Shown: positions 28,701 to 39,559, counted from the stretch's first letter. The stretch: DNA of 64,000 bases from Polynucleobacter necessarius (GCF_900096755.1 NZ_LT615227.1:299019-363018); one strand, 5' to 3'. The notes: generated from the sequence alone by a model not told the origin. Made by a program: numbers and translations.

Positions 28701-29404
28701 GTGCACTCCCCAATTACGGGGTGGCCGAAAAATGAGCAGCCCCGAGAAAAACTACGCATTTATGGAGCCACAGCACTTTCTGACGCAGAGCTGCTTGCCA
28801 TCTTTCTCAGGGTGGGCGTTAAAGGCAAAAGCGCTGTAGCCCTAGCCAAAGATCTACTGCATCACTTTGGCAGTCTGCCACGCCTATTGGCTTGTGGCCA
28901 AGAGGATCTAACGCGAATACATGGAATGGGGCTATCTAAGTGGTCACAAATTCAAGCGGCTTATGAATTGGTTAAACGCAGTCTTGAGGATGGCCTTACC
29001 CAAGACCCTATCTTTTCCTCGCCCTGCCATGTCAGAGAGTTTTTGCAGGCAAAAATAGGGCGACTCCCTCATGAGGTATTTCTTTGCCTTTATTTATTTA
29101 GACTCTCGACTCCACCTGATTGAGTGCCAGGAGCTCTTTAGAGGGTCGATTCGACAGGCGGCGGTCTACCCCCGAGAAATCCTCAAGGAAGCCCTTGCCA
29201 GGAATGCCAGCGCCCTTATCGCGGCCCATAACCACCCCCCCCAGCGGTAACCCCCTGCCAAGCGAGTCAGACCAAGAACTTACTAAAACCATCATCAACG
29301 CCCTTCAGCTGGTTGATATCGCCCTTTTAGACCACTGCATTGTGAGTGGCACTGGTTTTTTCTCTTTTTCAGACTCCGGCCTTATGAATATTGACAAAAA
29401 ATGA
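28701..29404 (+). pseudogene. radC: radC pseudogene (JAB/MPN domain protein)
   Basis: It begins at GTG 28701 (HSPITGWPKNEQPREKLRIY). The helix-hairpin-helix half is good (ALSDAELLAIFLRVGVKGK, LTRIHGMGLSKWSQIQAAYEL). In the catalytic half the sequence TTTATTTATTTA (29089-29100) carries one extra TTTA unit, shifting LYLDSRLHLIECQELF out of frame. A C8 run (29235-29242) then shifts it again exactly in the metal-binding motif that should read AHNHPSG. The C-terminus (DQELTKTIINALQLVDIALLDHCIVSG) is still recognisable. Two lesions in the JAB metal site make a functional product unlikely. RadC's cellular role is itself unsettled. Confidence 0.93.
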
Positions 29405-29550
29405 TAGTAATTACTAACTTAATCGAAATTTCGAGGCATTTCCACCCACCCATTCCCCTGAAGTCGAGAACTAAAGCCAATTAGGGCTAGCCCAAAATAG
29501 ACTGGGACTGATACAATCTTCTTTTTTCGCAATTAATGTGGAGTTATGCT

Positions 29551-29784
29551 ATGGCAAAAATTTGCCAAGTAACTGGGAAGAAGCCGATGGTTGGCAACAA
29601 TGTATCCCATGCAAACAATAAAACGAAGCGTCGCTTTTTGCCGAATTTGCAAAACCGTCGTTTCTGGGTTGAATCTGAAAGCCGTTGGATTAGCTTGCGC
29701 TTAACCAATGCTGGTTTGCGCGTTATCGACAAGAACGGCATCGATGCTGTGTTGTCTGATCTTCGTGCACGTGGCGAAATTTAA
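29551..29784 (+). CDS. rpmB: 50S ribosomal protein L28
   Basis: A 77-residue L28. It reads [29 protein letters not shown] from ATG 29551 and carries the zinc-free form's conserved [16 protein letters not shown] lies about 8 bp upstream. It forms the usual rpmB-rpmG pair, with rpmG starting 11 bp after the stop. An upstream in-frame TTG-type extension is not needed. Confidence 0.97.
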   Translation: MAKICQVTGKKPMVGNNVSHANNKTKRRFLPNLQNRRFWVESESRWISLRLTNAGLRVIDKNGIDAVLSDLRARGEI

Positions 29785-29795
29785 GGAGCGCACAA

Positions 29796-29963
29796 ATGGC
29801 TAAAGGCGGCAGAGAAAAAATCAAGTTAGAGTCATCAGCAGGTACTGGTCACTTCTACACAACTTCAAAAAACAAGCGTACTAAGCCTGAGAAAATGGAG
29901 ATCATGAAATTCGATCCAACCATTCGCAAGCACGTTGCTTATAAAGAAACAAAGTTGAAGTAA
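29796..29963 (+). CDS. rpmG: 50S ribosomal protein L33
   Basis: A 55-residue L33, too short for many ORF cut-offs. It begins [20 protein letters not shown] and ends [16 protein letters not shown] precedes the ATG by 7 bp. It lacks the CXXC pairs of zinc-binding L33, as expected for the proteobacterial type. It is cotranscribed with rpmB and followed by a terminator. Confidence 0.97.
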   Translation: MAKGGREKIKLESSAGTGHFYTTSKNKRTKPEKMEIMKFDPTIRKHVAYKETKLK

Positions 29964-29981
29964 TCTTTACTTCAAGCAAAT

Positions 29982-30010
29982 AAAAAACCCGCTACATCAG
30001 CGGGTTTTTT
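29982..30010 (+). terminator. terminator after rpmG
   Basis: CCCGCT (29988-29993), loop ACATC, AGCGGG (29999-30004), then TTTTTT. Preceding A residues extend the stem by pairing with the T run. Confidence 0.92.
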
Positions 30011-30060
30011 ATTGTCAAAAATTTCTTTGAACTTTTGTTATTTATTTTTCTTGGGATTCG

Positions 30061-31254
30061 TTAAGCGTAACGGCGTAATCTCAAAGAGAATTCACGCAAG
30101 CTCGTTAAGCCGCTATCTTCAGCGCGCTGACACCAAGCATGCAACTGAGAAACCAACTGCTCCCTGGTGGCGCTAGAGCGGCCCCAGATTGCTTGCAGAT
30201 CACGCCGCATCTCGATCATCTTACGCAACTGAGCGTTACTCGCCATCAACTCTTCGAGGTTCGCTTTTTCTTGCTCCGTTAAGCGAGATTCATCCTTACT
30301 TAACCAAGTGCGCGCATCTTTTAAATGCGCCGCTAAAACCTGCATATGCTGAACCTCATTATTGAACAAGCTGCGCAAGGTCTTGCTATAGCGCGCCATG
30401 ATTTCATAACGATTTGCAATGATCGCTTCGAGTGTTGTTTGATCTGCAGGACGTAAATCGCTCAACACTGGTTTAGGTGGAGTCTTTTTCACGGTAGCTA
30501 AACCCACTGCGCTCATGATTTGGATATACATCCAACCAATGTCAAACTCATACCACTTGTTTGATAACTTCGCGCTAGTTGCAAAGGTGTGATGATTGTT
30601 GTGCAATTCTTCACCACCAATCAAAATGCCCCAAGGAAAAATATTGGTAGAAGCATCTTCACAATCGAAATTGCGATAACCCCAGTAGTGGCCAATGCCA
30701 TTGATCACACCAGCAGCAGTGATTGGGATCCACAGCATTTGCACAGCCCATACTGTTAGCCCTATGCCGCCGAATAAAAATACGTCAATGATGAGCATGA
30801 TGGCAACGCCCTGCCAAGAAAACTTGGAGTAAACATTGCGCTCAATCCAGTCATCCGGAGTGCCGTGTCCAAACTTATCTAAGGTCTCTTGGTTGGCAGC
30901 TTCTTTTTTATAAAGCTCAGCGCCCCGAGATAGCACGGTTGTAATTCCTAAAACTTGCGGACTATGCGGGTCATCAACTGTTTCGCATTTAGCGTGATGC
31001 TTGCGATGAATAGCTGCCCATTCCTTGGTAACCATGCCTGTGGTTAGCCACAGCCAAAGACGGAAGAAATGGGAAATGATTGGATGCAGTTCCAAAGCGC
31101 GGTGCGCTTGGCAGCGATGCAAAAAAATGGTCACTGCAGCAATGGTGATGTGGGTAGCCACGAGGGTGAAAGCAAGAATCTTCCACCAAGCCCAATCCAA
31201 ATATCCATTGGCAAGCCAGTGGAGGAATAAATCAAAGCCTGAAACTGTATTCAA
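30061..31254 (-). CDS. membrane fatty acid (acyl-CoA) desaturase
   Basis: A 397-residue integral-membrane di-iron desaturase. The three histidine boxes are HRCQAHRA (46-53), HRKHHAKC (83-90) and ELHNNHHTF (near 220), with hydrophobic pairs between, the pattern of delta-9 acyl desaturases. It would introduce a cis double bond in membrane acyl chains and so tune fluidity. The cytoplasmic C-terminal 130 residues are charged and helical (LTEQEKANLEELMASNAQLR), an extension beyond the core enzyme. The start is a TTG at 31254 with AGGGA about 8 bp upstream. It is 36 bp after the RNA methyltransferase gene. Confidence 0.9.
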   Translation of the reverse strand: MNTVSGFDLFLHWLANGYLDWAWWKILAFTLVATHITIAAVTIFLHRCQAHRALELHPIISHFFRLWLWLTTGMVTKEWAAIHRKHHAKCETVDDPHSPQVLGITTVLSRGAELYKKEAANQETLDKFGHGTPDDWIERNVYSKFSWQGVAIMLIIDVFLFGGIGLTVWAVQMLWIPITAAGVINGIGHYWGYRNFDCEDASTNIFPWGILIGGEELHNNHHTFATSAKLSNKWYEFDIGWMYIQIMSAVGLATVKKTPPKPVLSDLRPADQTTLEAIIANRYEIMARYSKTLRSLFNNEVQHMQVLAAHLKDARTWLSKDESRLTEQEKANLEELMASNAQLRKMIEMRRDLQAIWGRSSATREQLVSQLHAWCQRAEDSGLTSLREFSLRLRRYA

Positions 31255-31290
31255 AAGGGAATCCCTACTAAAGCGGTCTAAAATTCTATT

Positions 31291-32850
31291 TTAGTTCTTT
31301 AGGGTAGGGGTCTTCTTGTTTTTGACCTTAGTCTCTTTTTCCTCGCTTTTTTCGGATTCGAGCACAGGGGCTGCAGCTTTCTTTTGAAAAACAGCCCCGA
31401 AGAAACCATCCGTTCCATGAATGTGCGGCCATAGCTGCCACCAAGGATTATCAAGACTGCATCCCAAAGGTAATTTTTCCTTTGGAAACAATGGTTTAAG
31501 AACTTCTGCCGCCGGAACAGCCTCAAATTGGGGGTGTTTTGCCAGAAAATCCTCGGCGATTGCCTGATTTTCTTGGGGCAATAGGCTGCAGGTGGCGTAA
31601 ACCAGGCGTCCGCCTGGCTTTAATAGTCGAGCAGCGGAAGACAGAATGCTCATCTGCTTCTGATTCAGCTCCAATACCCCGGTTGGGGTCTGGCGCCACT
31701 TAAGGTCTGGATTGCGGCGTAAGGTACCCATGCCACTGCAAGGGGCATCTACCAGCACGCGGTCAATCTTCCCGGCCAGGCGCTTGATCTTCGTGTCATT
31801 CTCACTATCAATCCAAACTGGGTGCACGTTTGAGAGGCCACTGCGAGCCTGCCTTGGCTTCAAGTTTGCCAAGCGACGCTCAGATGTGTCCAAAGCGTAT
31901 AAACGCCCTGTGGATCGCATTAACGCCCCAATAGCCAAAGTCTTGCCACCAGCGCCAGCGCAAAAATCCACGACCATCTCGCCACGTTTAGGGGCGAGCA
32001 AGTAAGCCAACAATTGACTGCCTTCATCTTGCACCTCAAACATACCCTCTTTAAAGCCAGTAGTATTTTGCAAGGCAGGCTTGCCCATGATGCGTACGCC
32101 ATCCGGCGCGTATGGAGTTGGAATTGCTTGATAGCGGCCACCCAATGCATTCATCTGCGCGAGCAACTCTTCACGATTGGTTTTCATGGTGTTCGCACGC
32201 AAATCTAAAAGCGCTGGATGCATTAAAGATTTTGCAAGCTCTTCACGAGTGTCTTCGCCCGGATATTGACCAAACGCATCCCACAACCACTCTGGCAAAT
32301 TGTTGCGCACGAGAGGATTTAAAGCGGCTGGATCCACCGTTGCAAAACGTTGCAACCACTCGTATTCACCAGACTTCAACACATGTGCTAAGTCAGCAAT
32401 TGCACTCTCAGCACGATTCGCAGAGCCCAGTCCACCCTCAGATAGTGCGGACAGCAAACCCAATAGGGCTAAGCGTCTAGCCTGGGATCCCTCCCCGCTA
32501 GAGGCAAATTGAGAGAACTCGTTTTTACGACGCAAAATAGCAAACGCACTCTCTGCAATCAAAGCACGGTCACGATTTCCAAGTTGCTTCTCTTCTCTGA
32601 AATAACGACTGACTACTCGGTCTGCAGGCTGTTCAAAACTCAGCAATTCAGGGAGCAGACGCTCCAGATGAATCGCATGCTGTGGCAATGCTTTTGCATT
32701 GGAGAAATTCTTTTGACCTTCAGGCGCAATTAAATTTCCGCTGGCGATACGACGCTCAGGGCGACGCAAAGGATCTTTCGATTTCGTCGCGTAACTTTTG
32801 TGTGGGGCTAGTCTGCTGCCAGATCTGCGGGGTGGACGTTCTGCACTCAT
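31291..32850 (-). CDS. RsmB/NOP-family RNA cytosine-C5 methyltransferase
   Basis: A 519-residue class I SAM-dependent RNA m5C methyltransferase. The NusB-like N-terminal half is preceded by a basic, disordered 35-residue tail (PPRRSGSRLAPHKSYATKSK). SAM binding is VVDFCAGAGGKTLAIGAL; catalytic motif IV is VDAPCSGMGTLRRNPDLKW and motif VI is YATCSLLPQENQAI, giving the two family cysteines. It could be RsmB (16S C967) or a paralogue; with one window I cannot decide. Its start overlaps the purN stop by 4 nt, suggesting coupling. Confidence 0.88.
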   Translation of the reverse strand: MSAERPPRRSGSRLAPHKSYATKSKDPLRRPERRIASGNLIAPEGQKNFSNAKALPQHAIHLERLLPELLSFEQPADRVVSRYFREEKQLGNRDRALIAESAFAILRRKNEFSQFASSGEGSQARRLALLGLLSALSEGGLGSANRAESAIADLAHVLKSGEYEWLQRFATVDPAALNPLVRNNLPEWLWDAFGQYPGEDTREELAKSLMHPALLDLRANTMKTNREELLAQMNALGGRYQAIPTPYAPDGVRIMGKPALQNTTGFKEGMFEVQDEGSQLLAYLLAPKRGEMVVDFCAGAGGKTLAIGALMRSTGRLYALDTSERRLANLKPRQARSGLSNVHPVWIDSENDTKIKRLAGKIDRVLVDAPCSGMGTLRRNPDLKWRQTPTGVLELNQKQMSILSSAARLLKPGGRLVYATCSLLPQENQAIAEDFLAKHPQFEAVPAAEVLKPLFPKEKLPLGCSLDNPWWQLWPHIHGTDGFFGAVFQKKAAAPVLESEKSEEKETKVKNKKTPTLKN

Positions 32851-33476
32851 AATTTAAAAAATTGCGACTCTGGGGGTTGTAGCTTCACTTGATTACCTTC
32901 TATTCGCAATCGTCCATCGAGGAACCATTTTACGGCCCGCGGGTAAATTTGATGCTCAGCCGTCAAAACACGGGCTGCCAAGGTGTCCGCATCATCCCCT
33001 TCCAACACCGGAACTGAGGCCTGACAAATAATTGGCCCCTCATCTACGCCCTCATTCACAAAATGGACTGTAGCGCCGTGCTTCTTCACACCAGCCTCTA
33101 AGGCACGCTCATGGGTGTGCAAACCGGGGAATGCAGGCAATAGGGCGGGATGGATATTGATTAAACGCCCCTCAAAATGACGGATAAAGCTTGGGGTCAA
33201 AATTCGCATAAAGCCTGCGAGAACCACCAAATCAGCCCCTAAAGCATCAGTCTGCTGGATTAATGCAGCATCAAAGGATTCGCGAGTGGCATGCTCCTTA
33301 TGCTCAATAGCAAAGGCCGGGATACCCTGCGAGCGAGCAAAATCAAGGCCCTTAGCCGCTGAGTGATTCGCTATGACCCCGGCAAATGTGACCGGCCATT
33401 GCTCTTTTTGAGCTGTTTTGACAATGGCCTCGAAATTAGATCCGCGGCCCGAGATTAAGGTGACGATAGAAGGCAT
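32847..33476 (-). CDS. purN: phosphoribosylglycinamide formyltransferase
   Basis: A 209-residue GAR transformylase using 10-formyl-THF in purine synthesis. It begins MPSIVTLISGRGSNFEAI (phosphate-binding loop), and the catalytic Asn-His-Asp set is visible in AGFMRILTPSFI ... LINIHPALLPAFPGLHTH and VDEGPIICQ. The ATG at 33476 gives the usual length. TATATT lies 6 bp before the ATG and no Shine-Dalgarno is seen, another leaderless candidate. It is divergent from ribF. Confidence 0.95.
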   Translation of the reverse strand: MPSIVTLISGRGSNFEAIVKTAQKEQWPVTFAGVIANHSAAKGLDFARSQGIPAFAIEHKEHATRESFDAALIQQTDALGADLVVLAGFMRILTPSFIRHFEGRLINIHPALLPAFPGLHTHERALEAGVKKHGATVHFVNEGVDEGPIICQASVPVLEGDDADTLAARVLTAEHQIYPRAVKWFLDGRLRIEGNQVKLQPPESQFFKL

Positions 33477-33482
33477 GCCCAC

Positions 33483-33490
33483 AATATAAT
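33483..33490. promoter_or_regulatory. overlapping divergent -10 elements for purN and ribF
   Basis: On the + strand TATAAT (33485-33490) lies 26 bp before the ribF GTG. On the minus strand TATATT (33483-33488) lies 6 bp before the purN ATG. The two hexamers share four bases, so the two promoters probably compete or act as one bidirectional unit. No clear -35 is seen for either. Confidence 0.5.
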
Positions 33491-33516
33491 TGATGGCTAC
33501 CTGAAAGAGCGATTTT

Positions 33517-34467
33517 GTGAACGTATTCCGTGGCCCCACCCAGTTTTCTGCAGGGCCAGCTTGTGCCCTAACCATCGGCAATTTCGATGGCGTGCACAGG
33601 GGTCATCGCGCCCTGCTCAAGCAGCTGGTGGATAGCGCCAAAGAACGAGGTCTAGTCAGCTGCGTTATGACCTTTGAGCCGCACCCAAAAGAATTCTTTT
33701 CCCCTGAACAAGCACCACCCCGCATTCTGAACTTGCGCGATAAGTTAGCCGCGCTTGCACAACTTGGAGTTGATCGTGTCGTGGTTGAGCATTTCAACGC
33801 CGCTTTTGCGAAACTCTCGCCAGAAGAGTTTGTTTCAGAAATTATTGTCAAACGTTTAAATGCTAAATGGATTTTGATTGGTGATGATTTTTGCTATGGA
33901 GCAAAGCGTGCGGGTAATTTTTCCAACCTAAAAGTGGCCGGTGAAAAATATGGATTTGAAGTTTCCAGTATTCATACCATCTCTGAAAATGGAGAACGCA
34001 TTTCTAGCTCCGCTCTCCGTACAGCACTTGCTCATGGCGATATGGAGCAGGCTGAAAAATTATTAGGTCGCCCGTATGGAATCTCCGGCCATGTCATTCA
34101 TGGTCAAAAACTTGGGCGTCAACTTGGCTTCCCTACTTTGAACTTAGCAGTGGCAAATCATCTACATCATCGCAAACCCGCAAGTACTGGCATCTTTACC
34201 GCTCAAGTTCTCGGCTTATCCGATAAACCCCTTCCAGCAGTAGCCAGCCTGGGTGTTAGGCCCACAGTAGAAGATGAAGGCCGGGTGCTACTTGAGACCC
34301 ATATCTTTGATTACAACGCAGATGTTTACGGAAAAATTATTACCGTAGAACTATTAGAAAAAATTCGTGACGAGGCAAAGTACTCCGATCTCGAAACCCT
34401 TACAAAAGCGATTGCAGCAGATGCAGCGCATGCCAGAAATTATTTCCAGAAAAAAGCTTATGTCTGA
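33517..34467 (+). CDS. ribF: bifunctional riboflavin kinase / FAD synthetase
   Basis: A 316-residue protein making FMN and FAD. The N-terminal adenylyltransferase has [16 protein letters not shown] (HxGH-type motif) and [10 protein letters not shown]. The C-terminal kinase has [20 protein letters not shown]. The start is a GTG at 33517 with GAAAGAG 8 bp upstream. The 3' end overlaps ileS by 8 nt, beginning a ribF-ileS-lspA-coaBC-dut series; ribF-ileS-lspA is a common order in proteobacteria. Confidence 0.95.
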   Translation: MNVFRGPTQFSAGPACALTIGNFDGVHRGHRALLKQLVDSAKERGLVSCVMTFEPHPKEFFSPEQAPPRILNLRDKLAALAQLGVDRVVVEHFNAAFAKLSPEEFVSEIIVKRLNAKWILIGDDFCYGAKRAGNFSNLKVAGEKYGFEVSSIHTISENGERISSSALRTALAHGDMEQAEKLLGRPYGISGHVIHGQKLGRQLGFPTLNLAVANHLHHRKPASTGIFTAQVLGLSDKPLPAVASLGVRPTVEDEGRVLLETHIFDYNADVYGKIITVELLEKIRDEAKYSDLETLTKAIAADAAHARNYFQKKAYV

Positions 34468-37321
34468 AAAAGAAAACTCTTATCCCGTCAATCTACTAGA
34501 TACCTCCTTTCCAATGCGAGGAGATCTTGCTAAGCGCGAACCACAATGGGTAGCTGGATGGCAAAAGAATAAGCTTTACGAAAAGATTCGTGCAGCGCAT
34601 GCCAATCAACCGAAATTCATTTTGCATGATGGGCCTCCATATGCAAATGGCGACATTCATATTGGTCATGCCGTGAATAAGATTCTGAAAGACATGATTG
34701 TGAAGTCTCGCTGGCTCATGGGTTTTGACTCTGTGTATGTGCCGGGCTGGGATTGTCATGGCATGCCGATTGAAATTCAGATTGAAAAAGAATTTGGTAA
34801 AAATTTACCGACTGCAGAGGTTCAATCCAAGGCACGTGCGTATGCTCACGTCCAAGTAGAAAAACAAAAGAAAGATTTTGAGCGTTTAGGGGTATTGGGA
34901 GACTGGAATAACCCCTACCTCACCATGAACTTCCGTAACGAGGCTGATGAAATCCGCGCCCTTGGGAAGATTTGGGAAAAAGGTTATGTCTTCCGCGGCT
35001 TAAAACCAGTGAACTGGTGTTTTGATTGCGGCTCCGCTCTTGCCGAAGCTGAAGTGGAATATCAAGATAAAACTGATCCAACGGTAGATGTCGGTTTTGC
35101 GTTTGATGATACGCAGCGCCCTCAGTTAGCAAAAGCATTTGGATTGGCTGAGCTTCCGAATAAGCCAGGGCAAATTGTCATTTGGACAACAACACCTTGG
35201 ACCATTCCAGCCAACCAAGCCATGAACGTTCACCCAGAACTTACATACGCACTGGTAGATATTGGAGATAAGTTATTAATCCTTGCTAAAGATCGTGTAG
35301 AAACTTGTTTGCAGGATTACAACTTAGAAGGCAAAGTGATTGCAACTTGCCAAGGCGCTCAGCTAGCAAATATTTCGTTCTGGCATCCTCTAGCACCACT
35401 GCATGAAGGCTATGAGCGCCTCTCCCCAATCTATCCAGCGGAATACGTCACACTGGATACCGGAACAGGTATTGTTCACTCTGCGCCTGCTTATGGCGAG
35501 GAAGACTTTAAGTCCTGCAAAGCAAACAAACTTGCTGATAAAGATATTCTGAACCCAGTGATGGGTAATGGCGTATATGCATCATGGTTACCGCTCTTTG
35601 CCAATGAATATATCTGGAAAGCAAATCCAAAGATTGTTGAAGCCATGCGTGAAGCTGGCAGCCTCTTGCGCGATAAAACCTATACCCACTCATACATGCA
35701 TTGCTGGCGTCATAAGTCGCCCATCATTTACCGCGCAACCTCACAATGGTTTGCCAGCATGGACAAGAAACCATCTGATGGCAAAGCAAGCTTGCGTGAA
35801 ACTGCGCTAGCAGGCATTGAGAGTACCGAGTTCTTCCCCGCTTGGGGTAAGCAGCGCCTCAACAGCATGATTGCCAATCGTCCTGACTGGACTTTGTCAC
35901 GTCAGCGCCAATGGGGCGTACCGATGGCTTTCTTTGTACATAAAGAAAGTGGTGAGCCACATCCACGCACTGTTGAGCTTCTTGAAGAGATCGCTAAGCG
36001 CGTAGAAAAAGAAGGTATTGAAGCTTGGCAAAAATTAGAAGTGGCCGATCTGCTTGGCGAAGAAGCTGCGCAATACGAAAAGAATCGTGACACCTTGGAT
36101 GTTTGGTTTGACTCTGGCACAACCCATTGGCATGTCATTCGAGGCTCACATCGTGATGAACTCCTAACTGCTGATGCAGAAACTCCCAATGGTCGTCTGG
36201 CGGATCTATATCTTGAGGGTTCAGACCAACACCGTGGTTGGTTCCACTCCTCTTTACTCACTGGCGCCATGCTAGACGGCAAGCCGCCATACAAAGCACT
36301 CTTGACCCACGGCTTTACCGTCGATGGTCAAGGGCGCAAGATGAGCAAGTCCGTAGGTAACGTAATCGCCCCCCAGCAAGTTGCAGATAAGTTGGGCGCC
36401 GAGATCATTCGCTTATGGGTTGCCTCTACCGACTATTCCGGTGAAATGACAATCTCTGATGAGATTCTCAAGCGCGTTACCGAGAGCTATCGCCGCATTC
36501 GTAACACCCTGCGCTTCTTGCTGGCCAATCTTTCGGATTTTGATCCTAGCAAGCACACCATCCCTACTGAACAATGGCTTGAGATTGATCGCTATGCCGT
36601 TGCGCTTGCCAATCAATTACAAGACGATGTGCAAGCTCACTACAAGGCTTATGAATTCCAGCCGGCAGTGGCACGCATGCTCACTTTCTGCTCCGAAGAC
36701 TTGGGTGGCTTCTATTTGGACATCCTCAAAGATCGTCTTTACATCAGCGCTCCAGACTCACCTGATCGCCGTGCCGCACAGAACGCCTTGTTCCATATCA
36801 CTCGCAATCTATTGAAGTGGTTGTCGCCATTCCTCTCATTTACCGCAGAAGAAGCATGGAAAGATTTCCCCCATGGCTCAGGAAGCAAGCCTGCTGAATC
36901 TATCTTCATGGAAGAATTTAGCGCGTTCCCGCAAATTGCCCATGGTGACGAGTTGCTAGCCAAGTGGGCTCGTATTCGTGAAATACGTTCAGAGGTTACT
37001 AAAGCCATTGAGGTTGAACGTGAAGCAGGCAATGTGGGTTCATCCTTGCAGGCTGAGCTCACCATCAAAGTAGGGGATGTGGACTTTGCAATTTTGCATT
37101 CGCTAGAAGATGATTTACGCTTTGTCACTATCACCTCAAGCGCCAATATTGAACTCAGCAATGAAGGCTTAGAGGTATTGGTACGTGGTAGCCAATACAA
37201 GAAATGTGGACGCTGCTGGCATCACACCAAAGATGTTGGCAGCAATGCCGATCATCCAGACCTATGTGGACGTTGCATCAGTAATTTATTTGGCAACGGC
37301 GATCATCGCTTGTTTGCTTAA
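34460..37321 (+). CDS. ileS: isoleucine--tRNA ligase
   Basis: A 953-residue class I synthetase. HIGH is in [20 protein letters not shown], the editing domain has [13 protein letters not shown], and KMSKS is in [11 protein letters not shown]. The C-terminal zinc site has [10 protein letters not shown] ... CGRCI, so this is the bacterial type with the C-terminal zinc finger, usually mupirocin-sensitive. The ATG at 34460 inside the ribF end is chosen because [20 protein letters not shown] is the normal N-terminus; the longer frame is ribF overlap. Confidence 0.97.
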   Translation: MSEKENSYPVNLLDTSFPMRGDLAKREPQWVAGWQKNKLYEKIRAAHANQPKFILHDGPPYANGDIHIGHAVNKILKDMIVKSRWLMGFDSVYVPGWDCHGMPIEIQIEKEFGKNLPTAEVQSKARAYAHVQVEKQKKDFERLGVLGDWNNPYLTMNFRNEADEIRALGKIWEKGYVFRGLKPVNWCFDCGSALAEAEVEYQDKTDPTVDVGFAFDDTQRPQLAKAFGLAELPNKPGQIVIWTTTPWTIPANQAMNVHPELTYALVDIGDKLLILAKDRVETCLQDYNLEGKVIATCQGAQLANISFWHPLAPLHEGYERLSPIYPAEYVTLDTGTGIVHSAPAYGEEDFKSCKANKLADKDILNPVMGNGVYASWLPLFANEYIWKANPKIVEAMREAGSLLRDKTYTHSYMHCWRHKSPIIYRATSQWFASMDKKPSDGKASLRETALAGIESTEFFPAWGKQRLNSMIANRPDWTLSRQRQWGVPMAFFVHKESGEPHPRTVELLEEIAKRVEKEGIEAWQKLEVADLLGEEAAQYEKNRDTLDVWFDSGTTHWHVIRGSHRDELLTADAETPNGRLADLYLEGSDQHRGWFHSSLLTGAMLDGKPPYKALLTHGFTVDGQGRKMSKSVGNVIAPQQVADKLGAEIIRLWVASTDYSGEMTISDEILKRVTESYRRIRNTLRFLLANLSDFDPSKHTIPTEQWLEIDRYAVALANQLQDDVQAHYKAYEFQPAVARMLTFCSEDLGGFYLDILKDRLYISAPDSPDRRAAQNALFHITRNLLKWLSPFLSFTAEEAWKDFPHGSGSKPAESIFMEEFSAFPQIAHGDELLAKWARIREIRSEVTKAIEVEREAGNVGSSLQAELTIKVGDVDFAILHSLEDDLRFVTITSSANIELSNEGLEVLVRGSQYKKCGRCWHHTKDVGSNADHPDLCGRCISNLFGNGDHRLFA

Positions 37322-37332
37322 GAGCCACAACA

Positions 37333-37824
37333 ATGAAGAGTCTTTCATTACTTCGTTATCTCGCAATTGCAATCATGACGCTTTTGCTTGATCAGCTAAG
37401 CAAGTGGTCTGCTCTTAGCAATTTACAAATGGGCGTTCCGGATCCAGTGCTCCCTTTTATGAATTGGCTCCTACTCTTTAATCCGGGCGCAGCATTTTCA
37501 TTTTTAGCGCAAGGCTCTGGTTGGCAACGCTGGTTCTTTACCGTTCTGGGTCTAGTGGCCTCTTTTTACATTATTTGGCTATTACTAAAAAGTCAAAGCG
37601 ATAAATTACTCTGTGTGGCCTTGAGTCTCATTTTGGGTGGCGCACTTGGAAATGTATTGGATCGAGTGATGTACGGCGCCGTAGTGGACTTTATTGATCT
37701 GCATTACGCAAATTGGCATTGGCCCGCATTTAATATTGCCGATAGCGCTATCTGCATTGGTGCAGCCCTAATCATTTGGGGTGAATTACGCAAGTCATTT
37801 GGCAAATCCTCTCAATCCCATTAA
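37333..37824 (+). CDS. lspA: lipoprotein signal peptidase
   Basis: A 163-residue inner-membrane aspartyl protease that cleaves prolipoproteins. It has four transmembrane helices. The catalytic Asps are Asp119 (GAVVDFIDLH) and Asp137 (FNIADSAI), with conserved DQLSKW near 20 and FNPGAAFSFL near 50. It lies 11 bp after ileS and 9 bp before coaBC. Confidence 0.95.
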   Translation: MKSLSLLRYLAIAIMTLLLDQLSKWSALSNLQMGVPDPVLPFMNWLLLFNPGAAFSFLAQGSGWQRWFFTVLGLVASFYIIWLLLKSQSDKLLCVALSLILGGALGNVLDRVMYGAVVDFIDLHYANWHWPAFNIADSAICIGAALIIWGELRKSFGKSSQSH

Positions 37825-37833
37825 GCTGGCGCC

Positions 37834-39045
37834 ATGCAATCACTTTTAAATAAGAAAATCGTTCTGGGTATCTCTGGTGGCATTGCAGCCTATAAGGCTC
37901 CAGAACTTGCACGCCAACTGATGCAGGAAGGCGCCTCGGTTCAAGTTGTCATGACCGAAGCAGCGCAACAATTTGTTACCCCAGTGACCATGCAAGCTTT
38001 AACTGGCAATCCCGTTTACTTGAGTCAATGGGATAGCACCGTTCCAAATAATATGGCCCACATTGAGTTATCTCGTGCTGCAGATGCAATTCTGATTGCG
38101 CCTGCAAGCGCTGATCTCATGGCAAAGCTTTCCTTAGGTTTAGCTAATGACTTACTCAGCACGCTTTGCCTGGCAAGAGATTGTCCTCTCTTGCTCACAC
38201 CAGCAATGAACAAACAGATGTGGGAGCATGCAACCACCCAAAGAAGTGTGCAACGCCTTACAGAAGATGGTATTGCTCTTCTAGGGCCGGCCAGCGGCTT
38301 TCAAGCTTGCGGCGAAATAGGGTTGGGCAGAATGCTCGAGCCTGCGGAAATCACAGAGCAAGTCATCGCCTTCTTTCAAAAGAAAACACTAGCAGGCAAA
38401 AAAGTATTGATTACTGCTGGCCCAACTTTTGAGGCAATTGATCCAGTACGTGGAATTACTAACCATAGCTCTGGCAAGATGGGCTTTGCAATTGCCCGCG
38501 CTGCAATTGAGGCTGGGGCTCAGGTGCATCTCATTGCGGGGCCTTGCGACCTCTCAACACCGCTAAAAGCTACCGGCAGCATTACTCGTACAGATGTAGT
38601 GAGCGCCAAAGAAATGCACGCGGCCACTCTTAGCGCGGCAGACTGCGATGTATTTTTTGCGGTTGCCGCAGTGGCTGACTGGGGTATTGCCAAACCAGCC
38701 AAGGAAAAAATTATGCGCCAAGGAAAAGATGCGCCAAGTATTGAATTTTCCGCCAATCCAGACATTCTTCTTGATGTAGCTAAGACTGTAAAAACCAAAG
38801 GCGGCAAGCCTTACCCCTATTGTGTTGGCTTTGCAGCGGAATCTACCGACCTAGAAAAACATACTGATGAAAAGCGTAAGCGCAAAGGCATCCCGATGAT
38901 TGTGGGCAATATTGGTCCCGCTACCTTTGGCAGCGACCTCAATCAATTATTAGTAATCGATTCTGCTGGCAGTAAAAAAATTGCTAAGGCAGAAAAGCTG
39001 CAATTAGCTCGCCAGCTTATTCAGCTAGTTGCCAAGAAAATTTAA
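37834..39045 (+). CDS. coaBC: bifunctional phosphopantothenoylcysteine decarboxylase / phosphopantothenate--cysteine ligase
   Basis: A 403-residue coenzyme A enzyme. The N-terminal FMN-dependent CoaC domain has [16 protein letters not shown], the catalytic His in [21 protein letters not shown] and the reductive Cys in [10 protein letters not shown]. The C-terminal CoaB domain has [20 protein letters not shown] and SGKMGFAIA. Together they convert 4'-phosphopantothenate plus Cys to 4'-phosphopantetheine. panB, an early step of pantothenate synthesis, is also in the window. Confidence 0.95.
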   Translation: MQSLLNKKIVLGISGGIAAYKAPELARQLMQEGASVQVVMTEAAQQFVTPVTMQALTGNPVYLSQWDSTVPNNMAHIELSRAADAILIAPASADLMAKLSLGLANDLLSTLCLARDCPLLLTPAMNKQMWEHATTQRSVQRLTEDGIALLGPASGFQACGEIGLGRMLEPAEITEQVIAFFQKKTLAGKKVLITAGPTFEAIDPVRGITNHSSGKMGFAIARAAIEAGAQVHLIAGPCDLSTPLKATGSITRTDVVSAKEMHAATLSAADCDVFFAVAAVADWGIAKPAKEKIMRQGKDAPSIEFSANPDILLDVAKTVKTKGGKPYPYCVGFAAESTDLEKHTDEKRKRKGIPMIVGNIGPATFGSDLNQLLVIDSAGSKKIAKAEKLQLARQLIQLVAKKI

Positions 39046-39086
39046 GTAGCACCCCTTTATTTACCTTCCCCGCTTTAGGAAATTTC

Positions 39087-39536
39087 ATGCAATCACTCCA
39101 AGTCAAAATTCTCGATGAACGTATGCGCGATCAATTGCCAACATACGGCACACCCGGAAGCGCAGGCTTAGATCTTCGTGCTTGCATTGATGAAGTTATC
39201 GAAATTGCCCCCGGTCAAACCGTACTTGTTCCTACGGGCCTGGCAATCTATGTTGAAGATCCGCGCTATGCCGCCTTCATATTGCCGCGCTCAGGACTAG
39301 GTCACAAGCATGGCATCGTGCTGGGTAACTTAGTTGGCTTGATTGACTCCGACTATCAAGGTCAATTGATGGTGAGCACCTGGAATCGTGGCTCCACACC
39401 ATTCAAACTAGAGCCTATGGAGCGCCTTGCCCAATTGGTTGTAATGCCCGTGCAGCAAGTAGAGCTCGTGGTGGTAGAAGAGTTCACCGAGAGTAGTCGT
39501 GGCGCAGGCGGCTTTGGCAGCACCGGTAGAGCCTAA
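39087..39536 (+). CDS. dut: dUTP diphosphatase
   Basis: A 149-residue trimeric dUTPase that hydrolyses dUTP, keeping uracil out of DNA and supplying dUMP. Its five motifs are present: [40 protein letters not shown] and [10 protein letters not shown] at the C-terminus. AGGAAA precedes the ATG. coaBC-dut is a widespread pair. The gene ends before a very long inverted-repeat terminator. Confidence 0.96.
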   Translation: MQSLQVKILDERMRDQLPTYGTPGSAGLDLRACIDEVIEIAPGQTVLVPTGLAIYVEDPRYAAFILPRSGLGHKHGIVLGNLVGLIDSDYQGQLMVSTWNRGSTPFKLEPMERLAQLVVMPVQQVELVVVEEFTESSRGAGGFGSTGRA

Positions 39537-39559
39537 GTCAAATACCTCTAGTGCCCAGA

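Noticed and set aside
29235..29242. C8 run in radC as a phase-variation switch
   Set aside because: A second frameshift upstream (TTTA duplication) means changing the C count alone cannot restore the protein.
36739..37200. Minus-strand ORF inside ileS
   Set aside because: Antisense shadow; Ser/Arg-rich low-complexity translation and no start signals.
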